From Picocystis sp. L7 (taxonomy: Eukaryota; Chlorophyta; Picocystophyceae; Picocystales; Picocystaceae), in the NCBI GenBank assembly GCA_020975725.1, contig QXJR01000023.1, positions 1 through 64,000 of the forward strand: a stretch of DNA of 64,000 nt, written 5' to 3'. Below, in pieces: positions 1-10,598 of this stretch (position 1 is its first letter; every line of letters begins with the position of its first letter). Made by a program: the position numbers and the translations under genes. The notes under the pieces were generated by a model. The model was not told the origin of the DNA and did not search any database. It worked only from the letters and a program-made list of their open reading frames with translations.

Positions 1-1
1 A

Positions 2-2968
2 TTAAGTCCACGCGATCAGCGCTGGATAGCTAAATTATCGTACTTCGCACCGTTCGAAGTTCACTATCGCCCGGGTCCCGAAAACATTACTGCAGACTAC
101 CTTTCTAGGCACAGCAGTCAAGACAAACAGCCCATTGTCAGAATCCTGGATGTGTGTGCAGGAATGGGTACCGTGTTACGGGCCCTGTGGCATCTAGTTC
201 CCCCTGGTGCTACATTACAGATTGATTACATCGCAGTAGAACTCGATCACGACGCACGCCAAGTCATTCAACGCGTCTTTGCAGATGTCAGTCTTGACCG
301 ACCTGGCCTTTTCTCGCGGACCGACATTTTTCGTTATGGTAACGATGTCCGCCTACTAACGGACCGCCGCAAACTGCCTCCAGTAGACTTGGTCATTGCT
401 GGCGTTCCATGCCAGCCCTTTTCCAAGGCCAATAATTCAAAGGATCATCCGAGCTATGGCTTACACGACCATCGAGAACTGTTTACCTCCGCTCATCGCT
501 TGCTGGAGCGACTGGGCCACCCAAGCTACATTATTGAATGTACCCCCTTTGCGGGGCATTTGGGGGCTGATTTCCAGCAGATTAGTGACATGTTAGGAGA
601 GCCACTTTTACATGATTTGGCACAATGCTGCCCGCAGAGACGCGTCCGTTACTGCTGGACCTCCCTGCCTAACCCTTCAGAATTGTTACCCTTGCAGGAC
701 CTCCCCGTTCTATGGCAAGACTGCTTAACACCCGGATCTACTGTGCCTACCGACGAACTGGGGCAACCTATTACAAAGTGCCCCACCTTGATGGCCTCCC
801 ACAAATCGCACAGCGACCGAAGTCGGTCTACCTGGGTCCAAAACTCTGATGGAACATTGAGGCCACTACAGATTCAGGAAAAAGAGCGCTTAGTTGGAAT
901 GGAGGCCAATGACACCGCTGCTGCCCAAGTTTCAGAGGCCTCTCGCCATCGAATGTGCGGCAATGCCTTTCCTGTAGCGTGGATTGCAAATTTGCTGACT
1001 GCCTTTTTACAGAACCACACAGGGACGCTTCGACCGCTAGCTAGCCGCAGTCATACACCGACTGTGTGCGTTCTTCGCAGCCCCTCCAAAGTTGCAGCCA
1101 TGCTCACAGATTCACAGGCCACACCTATCATCCAAAGATTGCAGAGAGCAGCAATATCAGATTCTCAATACAAGGCCATGACAAACAGTCCTCCCCATCA
1201 CCTGCAGGTTAGAGATGGGCTGCTGTTTGACAAGCCAACAGCTAATAGCTTTACTTCCTATGATGGTCCAGCAGTGGTATGGGTCCCAGCCGATGACGCT
1301 CTCCGTCAAGACCTTTTGCACCTGGTGCATGACCAAGCCCACTTTGGAACCGCTCGCACTTACGCAGCAGCAAAACGGCACTTCCGATGGAAGAATATGC
1401 ACAACCAAATTCAGCATTTTGTGGCGCGGTGTCCTACCTGTCAATTACAAAAGCCAGGTACAGCCTCGCGTCACCAGCCATACTTTCCAGAGACAGCATT
1501 CTACCCATATCCATTTCATACTGTGGTCTTAGATGTCGTGGAAGGCCTCCCGCTTACCAGCAAAGGCCACAATGGAGTACTAACAATCGTTGATCGTTTC
1601 ACCAAATTTGCGATCTATATTCCTATCCATACCACCTGGAGCGCATTCCGCCAAGCACAGTGTATCATGGACAGTCTGATATATCAATTTCACACCCCAC
1701 AAAGGATCCACACAGATAATGGACCAGCTTACCGCTCATTATTTAGGGCCTTTTGTTCTGCGCTCGGGGTTCAACATACCACGGGTAGCCCATATCATTC
1801 ACAGTCACAGGGCGGAGCCGAACGACAACACCGAACCTTGCTACAGACCTTGAGACTAACCTGCGACGATCGCCGCAACTGGGACAACTACTTGCAGGCT
1901 GCTGCCCATGCATATAATGACAGCGAGCACGCTGTCACCAAGGTTTCGCCGTTTGTTGCAGTTTATGGGTGCCCCTCTAGATTACCCTGGCACCTGCAAT
2001 TACCCACTATGCAGGATGCTTATGCAAACACATCTGTTTGTTCAACCGATCATCGTATTGAAACCTTTTTGAAACAACAGCAACAGGTATACAAAGCTAT
2101 TCTGCAGAAATTGCAGAAACAGGCAGATTCATTCCGTGAACTGCGGAACAATCGTACGCCACGTAGCTTCAAGCCAGGAGATTTGGTCAAGGTTCAGTAT
2201 GGACTCAAAAGTCCTACTGACAAACACAAACTCGATCCCTACTATGTAGGTCCATTCACCATTGCAGAGGAGTTGGGGAAAGGAGCGTATCGCCTGGAGC
2301 TACCCAACAACTCCCCATATTCTGATCGTATTAATGCAGACCGCTTGGAAAAATGGGTGGATTCGGACCTCACAGTATTTCCTGCACATTCAGGACATCC
2401 GCAGCATGCATTGCTGCCTCCAGACACTCAAGTTGAGCCAGTTCATCACACCATCCGTTACTTGTTGCGAGATTATTCGTTGTTCCCAGCAGCCAGCGTT
2501 CGATATTGGGTCCAAACGGACTCCGTCTCGACCCCGTTCATGTGGATCGATGAAACAAGCTATCTTTTGGAAGAATTCCTCTCATTGGAAGAAACAAATG
2601 GCTGCATACCAGAAACAGGTATAACACAGAACAACTTTCAGCATGTTAAGCAGCACAAACAACAGGTATATTTGCAGAGTCCTGCACCCATCATGGTCAA
2701 CACCTGGACCTCAAGCCACCTGCCCATGCAAGTCCGTAAACGACCGCGGTTCAAACCACCTGCGAACCTGCTGCATGCCGTGGTACAGGACCTCTTCCAT
2801 GTCACCGATGACAAATCAGAATTCTACCAGGGAACAGTGATCCAGAAGCATGACAATAGATGCCGTGTGCAATGGACAGATGGATATGAATCAACACATA
2901 CCGTGGCAGAAATTCAGACTATGCTCTATGACCCTATCAGTTACATTTATGATTTCAATCATGCTTAG
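2..2968 (+). CDS. Retroelement pol, C-terminal part: RNase H end, DNMT3-like methyltransferase, integrase, Tudor-like tail
   Basis: The frame is open from the window edge. It begins in the RNase H/connection region (SPRDQRW...ADYLSRHS), then enters a C5-cytosine methyltransferase: motif I around DVCAGMG, motif IV PCQPFS, a glutamate-bearing ECTPF at the motif VI place, motif VIII-like RVRYCW, and a C-terminal GNAFPVAW. The order and the RxRYxW and ERLVGM segments resemble the DNMT3 catalytic domain. An integrase follows, with an HHCC zinc finger ([15 protein letters not shown]) and a DDE core ([16 protein letters not shown]). The last 60 residues (FYQGTVI...VQWTDGYES) look like a Tudor/agenet fold rather than a chromodomain. 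The assignment to Ty3/gypsy rests on domain order and on the sister element. Confidence 0.85.
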   Translation, partial: LSPRDQRWIAKLSYFAPFEVHYRPGPENITADYLSRHSSQDKQPIVRILDVCAGMGTVLRALWHLVPPGATLQIDYIAVELDHDARQVIQRVFADVSLDRPGLFSRTDIFRYGNDVRLLTDRRKLPPVDLVIAGVPCQPFSKANNSKDHPSYGLHDHRELFTSAHRLLERLGHPSYIIECTPFAGHLGADFQQISDMLGEPLLHDLAQCCPQRRVRYCWTSLPNPSELLPLQDLPVLWQDCLTPGSTVPTDELGQPITKCPTLMASHKSHSDRSRSTWVQNSDGTLRPLQIQEKERLVGMEANDTAAAQVSEASRHRMCGNAFPVAWIANLLTAFLQNHTGTLRPLASRSHTPTVCVLRSPSKVAAMLTDSQATPIIQRLQRAAISDSQYKAMTNSPPHHLQVRDGLLFDKPTANSFTSYDGPAVVWVPADDALRQDLLHLVHDQAHFGTARTYAAAKRHFRWKNMHNQIQHFVARCPTCQLQKPGTASRHQPYFPETAFYPYPFHTVVLDVVEGLPLTSKGHNGVLTIVDRFTKFAIYIPIHTTWSAFRQAQCIMDSLIYQFHTPQRIHTDNGPAYRSLFRAFCSALGVQHTTGSPYHSQSQGGAERQHRTLLQTLRLTCDDRRNWDNYLQAAAHAYNDSEHAVTKVSPFVAVYGCPSRLPWHLQLPTMQDAYANTSVCSTDHRIETFLKQQQQVYKAILQKLQKQADSFRELRNNRTPRSFKPGDLVKVQYGLKSPTDKHKLDPYYVGPFTIAEELGKGAYRLELPNNSPYSDRINADRLEKWVDSDLTVFPAHSGHPQHALLPPDTQVEPVHHTIRYLLRDYSLFPAASVRYWVQTDSVSTPFMWIDETSYLLEEFLSLEETNGCIPETGITQNNFQHVKQHKQQVYLQSPAPIMVNTWTSSHLPMQVRKRPRFKPPANLLHAVVQDLFHVTDDKSEFYQGTVIQKHDNRCRVQWTDGYESTHTVAEIQTMLYDPISYIYDFNHA

Positions 2969-2999
2969 GTGTATCAGTTAGTGACAGGAACCAGGAGAA

Positions 3000-3610
3000 T
3001 GTAGGCCCTAGAGGTCTACAGGCCGTCCCTAGCCCTGCGTCGCACGGGCCGTACGCGGTGCCACGGGCGCGCAAGACGCTCCGCACGCACGCGTCGACCC
3101 CCACGGAGGAGGATCGACGGCGCGTGCGCGTCGCACGCGTCCGTGGGACCGCGTCTGTCGGTGTCGCGTTCGTGCGCAGGTTCGGTCGCGCTACCACTAC
3201 CGCCTCTCCCCTCTCCCTGTCCCTGTCGCGATCGCGAATGCCCCCCTGGCCCTATCAAACCCCCCATCCCGTCCCCCGACCCCCTGTACCCCCCTTTCCC
3301 CCCTGTACCCCCCTTTCCCCCCCTGCCCCTCACCCCCAGGCGCGCCCGACGGGGTGGGATGCGCCCCACGCGCGATGGCGATGGAGAGGCCCCGCCGACG
3401 CCCCCACCCCGCTCCCCGACCGAAAGGACGCCCACGAACGAGGTCCCGGGGCGATGGCGGGTTCCGCGCCCCCCAACCCGAATCCCCCACGCCCGAAAAA
3501 AAAAAAGAACGAACGAAGGACGGGGGAGCTGCCCCACGAGAAGCAAAAGAAAAAAAGGGGGGCACGGACGATTTCAAAAAGGGGGGCAAGCATCTACTTT
3601 GCGCAACTCA
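3000..3610 (+). repeat. Probable 3' LTR of the left retroelement
   Basis: It starts TGTAGG directly after a purine-rich GGAACCAGGAGAA stretch, the normal place for a polypurine tract, and ends ...CTCA. It is very GC-rich with C-tracts and A-tracts. Positions 3382-3611 recur almost unchanged at 18956-19185, and the shared block stops at the same base in both, which is why the right edge is placed here. The long overlapping ORFs it carries in several frames are compositional. No 5' copy is in the window to confirm the LTR call. Confidence 0.45.
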
Positions 3611-3611
3611 G

Positions 3612-6121
3612 CTTAGCTCGAGCATATTTGCAACCCTACTTGGCAACACCTAATACCTAATGCCCCCAATCGCAATCGCAAAAAGGTTCTTCATCGAAGC
3701 AGCCTTTGTACGCGATTTTCCTCATAGCATACGGCAAAACTAGACTCGTCCCTGCTTTTACTCTAGTCGGGTTGGTCCGTATTTTTTGCAGTGATTGACG
3801 AGGAAAAACCGAAACTCCGTACACAATCGGTACGCAAACCCGGGTTTTCCAAAAAGCGTCGTAGTCAAACTTCGGAGCAGCGGTCACCTACCGATGGTTT
3901 CAACGTACACGATTCGGATTTTTTCGGAAAACGAATTCCTCTTATGAAGATATGGGGCTAGAATTTAAAAGTTGCTCACTTAGTACCAATGCGTTTGCAA
4001 TTTTAGCGATTTAAGTGGACGAACACCTCCTACATTGAAGATCTTTTTCTGCAATCAAAGCGCGGCAACCTGATTGCTAGGCAAACGAAGCGGTAGAATG
4101 CTCACGAAGATGGAGTTGTTTGCACAATAATACTATTTTGCGGATTGTATGTGGTGAACTTAGAATGCACAAGCACTTTTAGGATATCGCATGCAAATGT
4201 GCATGAGGGTTGGAAGATAGAAACTGCTGTTGCATCCAATCCGTCTCTCCACACTGTGGTTGAAGATTCCCTTCATTTCTCAGACCTAGCCACATCAAAT
4301 GCTTTCACCATTAGCAATTGATTTATTCACTCTCAAGAGCATGTCTTAAAATAAATTGCTCTTGCTGACTGATTTGTTCAGTTGATCTAATCCTAGAATC
4401 TCTTAGAGGGAATCTAATTCGTGCAGTGGAGCTCGTCTGTAGATTGCTGCAAGACACTTTCAAGGCCGGTCAACACACGACTGCTTTAAAAGCCATAAAA
4501 GACCTGTTCAATGTTACACTGCCTGTTGTTGAGCTAAGTAACTCGCATCAAAAGAGAGAAAGAGCATTCTGGACAGTCCACGCTTGCTCACGATTCATCT
4601 TGAGAAGTCCACCGTGCATTGCATGAGTGCTTATCCATCCTTGCACCATAAGTGACAACTGCATGCTTGCTTTTCTATGATCTGAATCAGAGCCGGGTCG
4701 TTGTTTTACTGCATCCTGTCTTAGTAGAATTCGACTATGCAGCAACTTTATTACTCCAATCAGTCTACAGATTTCAGCGAATCAAGATTATTCATTGGTA
4801 TGTTGTGCAAAGATGAAGCTGTGTATTCGCCAGCTGCGATGAGTTGTCTATTTGGACTGTTACTCTAGTTTATTTCCCATGTGACTACAATGCAAAATAG
4901 GACAGAGGGGCTTGAAGTTGTATTTCTTATCCTAAAGCAGCACCGACATGAAAGCTAAAGTAATTGGGAGTTGCTTCAGAAGGTGTGCATACTCGTGGTT
5001 CACAGTTACAGGTGGAGGCCAGCACAGGACAATTGTTGCAATGGGGCAACCGATCATAATCCAAATTAGACTTCACAAGACGACACTGGCCATTCAAACA
5101 AGGACTTTGATGATAAAGAGATGATTTGGCTTTATCACATGCTCTTCCACACTTACATGACATACATTCTCTTCTGCCACCTAGCATATCCAATTTCTTC
5201 TACGCCAGCTGCTTTCAATCATAAGTGAATACAAGTGCTGCCTACCCATCTACCCCCTCTCTCAACATTTTGACAAGAAGAGAGACAAAGAGAAGTGACG
5301 TACTCTACTGTGAAATGTGTACGAACTAATGTGTACATAGCAAGTCGAGGGAAAGGATAAGAACCCATCCCCAGCAGCCATCCAATATCAAATGACAATT
5401 GTTCAATTCTAGAAGATCATCTCGAAATTGTTCAGTGAAGAATGACCATGGCCAATGGTTCCGGAGTATTTTAATGAAAGGAATCATAGCCCATGAAACG
5501 CAGAAATGGGGTCCCGCCTAGCAACTATCATACGCAGGGATGATTCTACATGTGTGCATGCCAGAGAACCTATCCCCGCTAAATTTTGCATGGCTATGGT
5601 GAAGTATCCAGCAAAAATGTGGGCGAGTTGCGATAGGAAGCATTCTTCATGCTTAGACCAACAGATGGAAGCGTTGCTGATGTATATACTGTGCTTCAAG
5701 CTACAATGGGCATCCATGATTACTATACCTGGAGCGAAAGGCAGAAGGGTCTAAGGTCCAAATTCCAGTGCCAGGAAAAGCCCAAAACAAACACGTGGTA
5801 CCAGAATCCAGACCATGCATCAAGAGACACATGGGCAATTCGTCTTCCGCACAGTGCAGATGTCACGTGAACAATCCAGATGAACACTTGAATATGTGTC
5901 TTCCTTGACGCAGTTTGATACGGATACACTGAATCTTCTTCCAGCCAAACCTTCTCCCTCTTGTTCCCTGCATCCATTCTAGAAGAACAAACCAAAACCT
6001 GCTGCAGCATGCATATATGAGAGACACAGGAGAATTATCAACATGCAAACCAAAGGGAGCAACATTTTAAATGACACCAGAGACAACGCTCACCTTCTGC
6101 TCAGTCTTCAAATCCTTTGCG
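3612..6121. other. 2.5-kb stretch without a recognisable gene
   Basis: More AT-rich than its surroundings. It holds only short ORFs (under about 97 codons), none with a recognisable motif or coding-like composition. The block at 3663-3700 begins with a 20-base word that also occurs at 30393-30412, and weak similarity continues for about 15 bases in both places, so it may be another dispersed repeat. The remainder could hold untranslated exons or regulatory sequence of the 6.1-kb genes, but I see nothing that shows it. Confidence 0.6.
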
Positions 6122-6535
6122 TCAATCCAAAGTTTGCTGTGCAGAGGGCGCGACCACAGGAGCCCCTTCCACATCGACGGGGCTTCCTACCGCTGTTTCA
6201 GTGACAGTAGCTTCGCTAGGCTTCGCAACACTTGGTGAAGACACATTCGGGTGCTTCCTGAAACAGCACACACCTCCACAGTAGCAGGCAAGCACACTTA
6301 CGCCCACGATACATGCTATGAAGACAAATCCGACAACCGCTGAGACGACGATGATCCAAGTTTTCGTGGAACACTTGCACGACAAGGGGTCGACCCCACA
6401 TGATCTGTCCTGAGAGCTGCTGCACTTCATGTCCAGGAAATCGCAAATGACATCGCAATCTGGTTCCATCTGTCCTCGGATGCCCTGGACGAGCGCCACC
6501 AACAAGAACAGAACAAATCCGCTCGAAGAATCCAT
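6122..6535 (-). CDS. Small secreted or type I membrane protein, Cys-rich, unknown function
   Basis: 137 residues. It starts with a convincing signal peptide (hydrophobic [15 protein letters not shown]), then a short ectodomain with about eight cysteines ([23 protein letters not shown]), one transmembrane helix ([21 protein letters not shown]), a Cys-rich juxtamembrane turn and a low-complexity Ser/Val/Ala/Pro tail. This gives a predicted extracellular cysteine knot with a short cytosolic tail. I recognise no family. It is divergent from the repeat-receptor gene at 7050, about 515 bp away, so the two may share a promoter region. A GTGAGC splice-donor-like site lies just downstream of the stop, so the 3' end of the gene model could change. 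Confidence 0.55.
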   Translation of the reverse strand: MDSSSGFVLFLLVALVQGIRGQMEPDCDVICDFLDMKCSSSQDRSCGVDPLSCKCSTKTWIIVVSAVVGFVFIACIVGVSVLACYCGGVCCFRKHPNVSSPSVAKPSEATVTETAVGSPVDVEGAPVVAPSAQQTLD

Positions 6536-7049
6536 CGGAAGGAGCTTGGACCACGAATGTCTCCAAGATCAAGCGAGCTTCCTCCCTCGCAGGTACATCG
6601 ATCGGTGTGACAGTCGGAGGCTGAGTGACCCGAAGGACGGATGTACGGATCAAAGGTGTGGGTCCTTCTGGACGGGGTTTTACGGTGGGGATTCCTTGTC
6701 ATCGGGGTCGCACCCATGGGCGTGGAGACGGGGCCCCAGAATCCACGGATCCTGCCAAGGGATTGAGATGGAGATGGGAACTGAAAGGGACTCTGGTTCG
6801 TCTTCGGTTGGGGCAGCTATCGACATCTACTCTCACCAAAAGACCACCACGGCCACACCATGGTCCTATCCCCCCTCGGGAGGACAACGTAGGGTCAGAC
6901 GTGGTGCGGACGACCCTGACACGCAGCGCCAGGGTGTGGATGGAGGGGACGTCCGACGCCAGCGCCAACGCACGCGCCGCTTGGGAACCGAAGAGAGCGC
7001 ACATCAACACCAAGCGAAGGGGGACGCGACAGACGCGTGGACGCCAACG
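6536..7049. promoter_or_regulatory. Divergent intergenic region between two membrane-protein genes
   Basis: It separates the start codons of the minus-strand small membrane protein and the plus-strand repeat receptor. A plus-strand frame stays open from 6429 into the receptor, but the residues before 7050 are low-complexity and basic, and a signal peptide begins at 7050, so I treat this stretch as promoter/5' UTR. No TATA-like element stands out. Confidence 0.4.
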
Positions 7050-8234
7050 ATGGACTCGGGACGGAACCGTGCATCCGGACGTACGGGATGGAAAGGGACC
7101 TGGTGGTCGTGGATCGCCGTGGTCGGGGTCGTCGCAGCGCAAGGGACGTCCTCCACCTTCACGCTGCATCCCAACGGGGTGACGGTGCTGTGCCCAAACG
7201 CAGGTTTTGGGGAAACGGGGACAGTCAACGGCGTGGTGTACACCAAGCGCACGAGCCTGCAGGTTAACACGACCAACGCGGCCACCACCTGCACAAGCGG
7301 GATCACCGACATGAGCTGGATGTTCTATGGTTATGGCAGCTTCAACCAAGACATCGGCAGCTGGGACACCAGCCAGGTGACCAACATGGGTTCCATGTTC
7401 CGATCTGCCAGCAGCTTCGACCAAGACATTGGCAACTGGAACACCAGCAGTGTGACCGACATGTTCGCCATGTTCTTTGGTGCCGGTAGCTTCAACCAAG
7501 ACATCGAAAGCTGGGACACCAGCCAGGTGACCAACATGGGTTCCATGTTCCGATCTGCCAGCAGCTTCGACCAAGACATTGGCAACTGGAACACCAGCAG
7601 TGTGACCAACATGGTAGACATGTTCTTTGGTGCCGGTAGCTTCAACCAAGACATCGGCAGCTGGGACACCAGCCAGGTGACCAACATGGGTTCCATGTTC
7701 CGATCTGCCAGCAGCTTCGACCAAGACATTGGCAACTGGAACACCAGCAGTGTGACCAACATGGTAGACATGTTCTTTGGTGCCAGCAGCTTCGACCAAG
7801 ACATCGGGAGCTGGGACACCAGCTTGGTTACCATCATGGCGAACATGTTCAACGGGGCCAGCAGCTTCAACCAAGACATCGGGAGCTGGGACACCAGCCA
7901 GGTGACCAACATGGGGTTCATGTTCTCTTCTGCCAGCAGTTTCGGTCAAGATCTACGTAGTTGGTGTGTGAGTAAAATCACCTCCACACCTGAAAACTTC
8001 GCGACAGGCAGTGGAACCCCGCCAAGCTTGTTTCCAGTCTGGGGGACTTGTCCACCCCCACCGCCAACGGGAGCACCTCCCGCGCAAGACGACTCGGACA
8101 ATCCCGCTCTGGCTTTCCCAAGCTATTCACCCCCTCCTCCCTCGGACGACGACGGAAGCGGAACGGACATCGCATTGATCGCTGGCGCGGTCGCAAGGAC
8201 GATCGGAGGGCTCATTATCCTGGTCATCCTGTAA
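7050..8234 (+). CDS. BspA/DUF285-type repeat surface protein with C-terminal membrane helix
   Basis: 394 residues from the Met that opens a signal peptide ([16 protein letters not shown], then [14 protein letters not shown]). After about 50 residues come eight full 25-residue repeats and one partial, of the form [20 protein letters not shown]; this is the BspA/DUF285 leucine-rich-like surface repeat. Repeats pair into 150-bp blocks that are nearly identical three times over (7351-7800), so the array expanded recently. A Pro-rich stalk ([20 protein letters not shown]) leads to one helix ([21 protein letters not shown]), where the frame stops. The next codons after the stop would read FFCRCK, a typical stop-transfer sequence, and the same frame then runs into the kinase at 8262. 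It is therefore probably the ectodomain of a receptor kinase. The role, adhesion or ligand sensing at the cell surface, is inferred. Confidence 0.75.
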   Translation: MDSGRNRASGRTGWKGTWWSWIAVVGVVAAQGTSSTFTLHPNGVTVLCPNAGFGETGTVNGVVYTKRTSLQVNTTNAATTCTSGITDMSWMFYGYGSFNQDIGSWDTSQVTNMGSMFRSASSFDQDIGNWNTSSVTDMFAMFFGAGSFNQDIESWDTSQVTNMGSMFRSASSFDQDIGNWNTSSVTNMVDMFFGAGSFNQDIGSWDTSQVTNMGSMFRSASSFDQDIGNWNTSSVTNMVDMFFGASSFDQDIGSWDTSLVTIMANMFNGASSFNQDIGSWDTSQVTNMGFMFSSASSFGQDLRSWCVSKITSTPENFATGSGTPPSLFPVWGTCPPPPPTGAPPAQDDSDNPALAFPSYSPPPPSDDDGSGTDIALIAGAVARTIGGLIILVIL

Positions 8235-8380
8235 TTTTTCTGTCGGTGCAAACAATCTAACATGACTCTGCCCTCCACGCTGAACGTGTCCGCCAACCTG
8301 ATCGAAGGGTCGTTGACGGGCACCAACGTAGCCTCTCAAACAGAACGCAGCAGGTCCCAATTCCCGCAATTAGCCTGCAG
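8231..8380 (+). other. Candidate 150-nt intron joining the repeat ectodomain to the kinase
   Basis: GTAATTTT begins at 8231, a CTAAC branch-like word lies at 8256-8260, and CAG ends at 8380. Removing these 150 nt drops the stop codon at 8232-8234 and keeps both reading frames in phase. The polypyrimidine tract is weak. Alternatives are stop-codon readthrough, a disabled allele, or two separate genes. The 27-nt gap has no poly(A) signal and no room for a promoter, which argues against two genes. Confidence 0.35.
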
Positions 8381-9893
8381 CGCACAAGCATCACAGGCCA
8401 CGGCGTTCAAAACCGGCATTGCTGTCTTGTACGTGTGTTTGGGATTGGCGACCCTGGTGGTCAACATGACGCGACGCGTGGTGGCCAACCACGCCCGGTG
8501 CAAACAGTTGGCCATGCGCATCAACGCCATGGTCCCCCTTTTGAACGCGCTTCAGGCATACGTCGCCGGACCTCTTGATCCGCAACAACGGACCCAGGTG
8601 GCCATGCTGGATCCCGTGTTGAGTCAGCTGAGGGATGTGCTTGAAGAGGCCAAGCACGTGATCGAACGGTGGAGCCAGCGGGACCGATCCGTGCTGTCGG
8701 TGGTGTTGAGCATGTCAAAGTCGGAACGGTACGGGGCCAAGTTCCAGGTGATTTCGCAGAGCATGACCGAGTGCTTCAACGATCTCACCCTGGCGCTGCA
8801 ATTGCAAACGCGCAGCTTTTCCGAACGATCCGTGGGTCAGACGCAGATTGCCAAGCAAGCTTTGGACCCGTCCAAAGCGTCGGCAGAAGACCAAGAGGAT
8901 GCCAAGGAAGACCTCAAGGATTTGGCCGAGACGTTGGTCGAGCACGGACATTCCTTGGACAAGATGTCCAAATCGCAGCGGGCGGATCTGCAGCGACAGT
9001 TTCAAACGTACGGGTTGGATCTTGCCAGTCTACTCAAGCAGGAAAGGAGACGGACCATCCAGGAGAAGATCCGGGACCTGAAAATTGCGTGGAAAGATAT
9101 CAAGCTGAACGAGGTCATCGGTAAGGGCGGTTACGCAAAGGTGTATCGAGGTCATTGGAGAAGTTTGGAGATCGCGGTCAAGGAGTTTACACAGGCACAC
9201 TTGACGGAGCGCTCCAAACGCGTGGTGCATCACGAGGCATACATCATGAGTCTGTTGCGCCATCCCAACATCGCGGTGTTCTACGGCATGGTCGACGAGG
9301 AGGACCACTTTGCCTTGGTCATGGAATACTACGCACGGGGGTCGGTTGCGCATGCCTTGGAAGGGGACGAGATATTGCGGTGGACGTGGAAGAGGAAGGT
9401 GCTAATGGACATTGCCCGAGGAATGGAATACCTGCACTCACGCCCCTACGAGCGGGTGGTGCATGGGGATCTGAAGCCGGAAAACGTGTTATTTAACAAG
9501 AAAGGGGACGCGGTGATCACAGACTTTGGGGTGTCGCGTGTGCAGAGCTATACCAACACTGTCGTGCCAACGTCTACGAGCTTGTCCATCTCCTACGCGG
9601 CTCCGGAACTGTTCATGGATCCCACCGCACACCGTGAAACCAGCAGCGACGTGTACGCGTACGGTATGGTAATGTACACCGTGGTGACGCAGAAGGTGCC
9701 GTACGGGGGGGTGGATCCGCGGGTGTTGCAACGCTTGATCGAGGACGGCCAGCGTCCGCCGATCTCGGAGGACTGGGTGAAGGAACACGGAGAAGTGGTC
9801 GAGCTGATGCAGGCGTGTTGGTCTCCAGCCCCGGAGAAGAGGCCCACATTTGCAGGGATTGTGGCGCGATTGGAGAAAATCGATGCACGGTAA
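8262..9893 (+). CDS. TKL-type protein kinase with helical N-terminal module
   Basis: 543 residues as an independent ORF. The N-terminal quarter has one hydrophobic segment (TGIAVLYVCLGLATLVVNM) followed by helices with a C-K-Q-L-x-x-R-I pattern, reminiscent of the four-helix modules found before MLKL-like and plant TKL kinases. The kinase domain spans about residues 280-540: glycine loop IGKGGYAKVYRG, lysine in IAVKEF, catalytic loop HGDLKPENVLF, DFG, and APE within YAAPELF. All catalytic residues are present, so it should be active, most likely on Ser/Thr. HGDLKP in place of HRDLKP is common in TKL kinases. It lies 27 nt after, and in frame with, the repeat ectodomain gene and is best read as its cytosolic half. 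Its stop codon overlaps an AATAAA. Confidence 0.85.
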   Translation: MTLPSTLNVSANLIEGSLTGTNVASQTERSRSQFPQLACSAQASQATAFKTGIAVLYVCLGLATLVVNMTRRVVANHARCKQLAMRINAMVPLLNALQAYVAGPLDPQQRTQVAMLDPVLSQLRDVLEEAKHVIERWSQRDRSVLSVVLSMSKSERYGAKFQVISQSMTECFNDLTLALQLQTRSFSERSVGQTQIAKQALDPSKASAEDQEDAKEDLKDLAETLVEHGHSLDKMSKSQRADLQRQFQTYGLDLASLLKQERRRTIQEKIRDLKIAWKDIKLNEVIGKGGYAKVYRGHWRSLEIAVKEFTQAHLTERSKRVVHHEAYIMSLLRHPNIAVFYGMVDEEDHFALVMEYYARGSVAHALEGDEILRWTWKRKVLMDIARGMEYLHSRPYERVVHGDLKPENVLFNKKGDAVITDFGVSRVQSYTNTVVPTSTSLSISYAAPELFMDPTAHRETSSDVYAYGMVMYTVVTQKVPYGGVDPRVLQRLIEDGQRPPISEDWVKEHGEVVELMQACWSPAPEKRPTFAGIVARLEKIDAR

Positions 9894-9898
9894 ATAAA
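9893..9898 (+). terminator. AATAAA poly(A) signal of the kinase gene
   Basis: AATAAA overlaps the last base of the TAA stop codon, an extremely short distance. It is the first such signal downstream of the repeat-protein/kinase pair. Confidence 0.45.
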
Positions 9899-10159
9899 GT
9901 GATGCAAGGGCACATTCCGGCGATGACATTGAGTGCGTGATTCCCACTTTACTTTTTTCCTGAACCGACATGTGGCGATTTGATTTGCAATGTGCTCGAT
10001 CGTTTCTTCTCCCCATTCGTCTCCTCCATACGTTGTACTCCCCTTGTTCGCATCCCCTTCCCGTACCCTTCCATGTCCCCGTAAAGACCCCTTCTCTTCC
10101 ACGAGCGGTCCCGTAAGGACCCCTTCTCGTCCGCTGTCGTTCCCTTCCCGGTTTCCTCC

Positions 10160-10598
10160 AACTTCCTCCGACTCATTCCCATTTATCCCGACCCCATCCC
10201 ATCGAATCCCGTTTATTCCAACTTATCCCATCCCCATCCCATTTTATCCCATTTAATCCCATTTATCTCCATTTCCTCCCGTTTATTCCCATTTCCTCCC
10301 ATTCATTCCCGACCCCATTCCGACCCCACCCCATTTTATCCCCGATTTGTTTTGATACGCTCCCGATCGATTCCCGTTTCCTCCGATAGGCTCCCGACCC
10401 GTTCCCGTTCGATCTCCTCGGTCGTAAAAAAAACGATATTTTCTTTCGTTAACCCCGCTTTTTATTTCCTTTTTTGTTCGTCCCTTTTATTCGTCCTTTC
10501 ACTCGTCCTTTTTATTCGTCCTTTCACTCATCCTTTCACTCGTCCTTTTTATTCGACCTTTCACTCATCCTTTTATTCATCCTTTCGCTCGTCCCCTT
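10160..10598. repeat. C/T-rich degenerate tandem tract
   Basis: About 430 bases almost purely pyrimidine on the plus strand. The first half is made of units like CCCATTTATCC; the second half of units like TCGTCCTTTCACTCA and TCGTCCTTTTTAT. It ends exactly at the LTR of the next retroelement, so the element inserted into or beside it. No gene is seen from 9899 to 10598. Confidence 0.6.

Larger units (their letters stand above)
1..3610 (+). mobile_element. Ty3/gypsy LTR retroelement carrying a cytosine methyltransferase, 3' part only
   Basis: The left part lies outside the window. What is visible is the end of pol (RNase H tail, methyltransferase, integrase, Tudor-like tail) followed by a purine-rich stretch and a probable 3' LTR beginning TG at 3000. 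The visible coding part is open throughout, so this portion looks whole. The protein is clearly related to the element at 10.6-18.2 kb but well diverged from it, so the two are different lineages of one family. The right end (3610, ending CA) is inferred from where a repeat shared with 18956-19185 stops. Age cannot be judged without the 5' LTR. Confidence 0.8.

Noticed and set aside
3016-3660. Cluster of overlapping ORFs of 76-200 codons
   Set aside because: All six frames are largely open because of C/G tracts; the region is a repeat, probably an LTR, with a second copy at 18.96 kb.
6699-7949. 416-codon antisense ORF over the BspA repeats
   Set aside because: Perfect shadow of the repeated coding strand ([14 protein letters not shown] repeats); the plus strand has the known repeat family and signal peptide.
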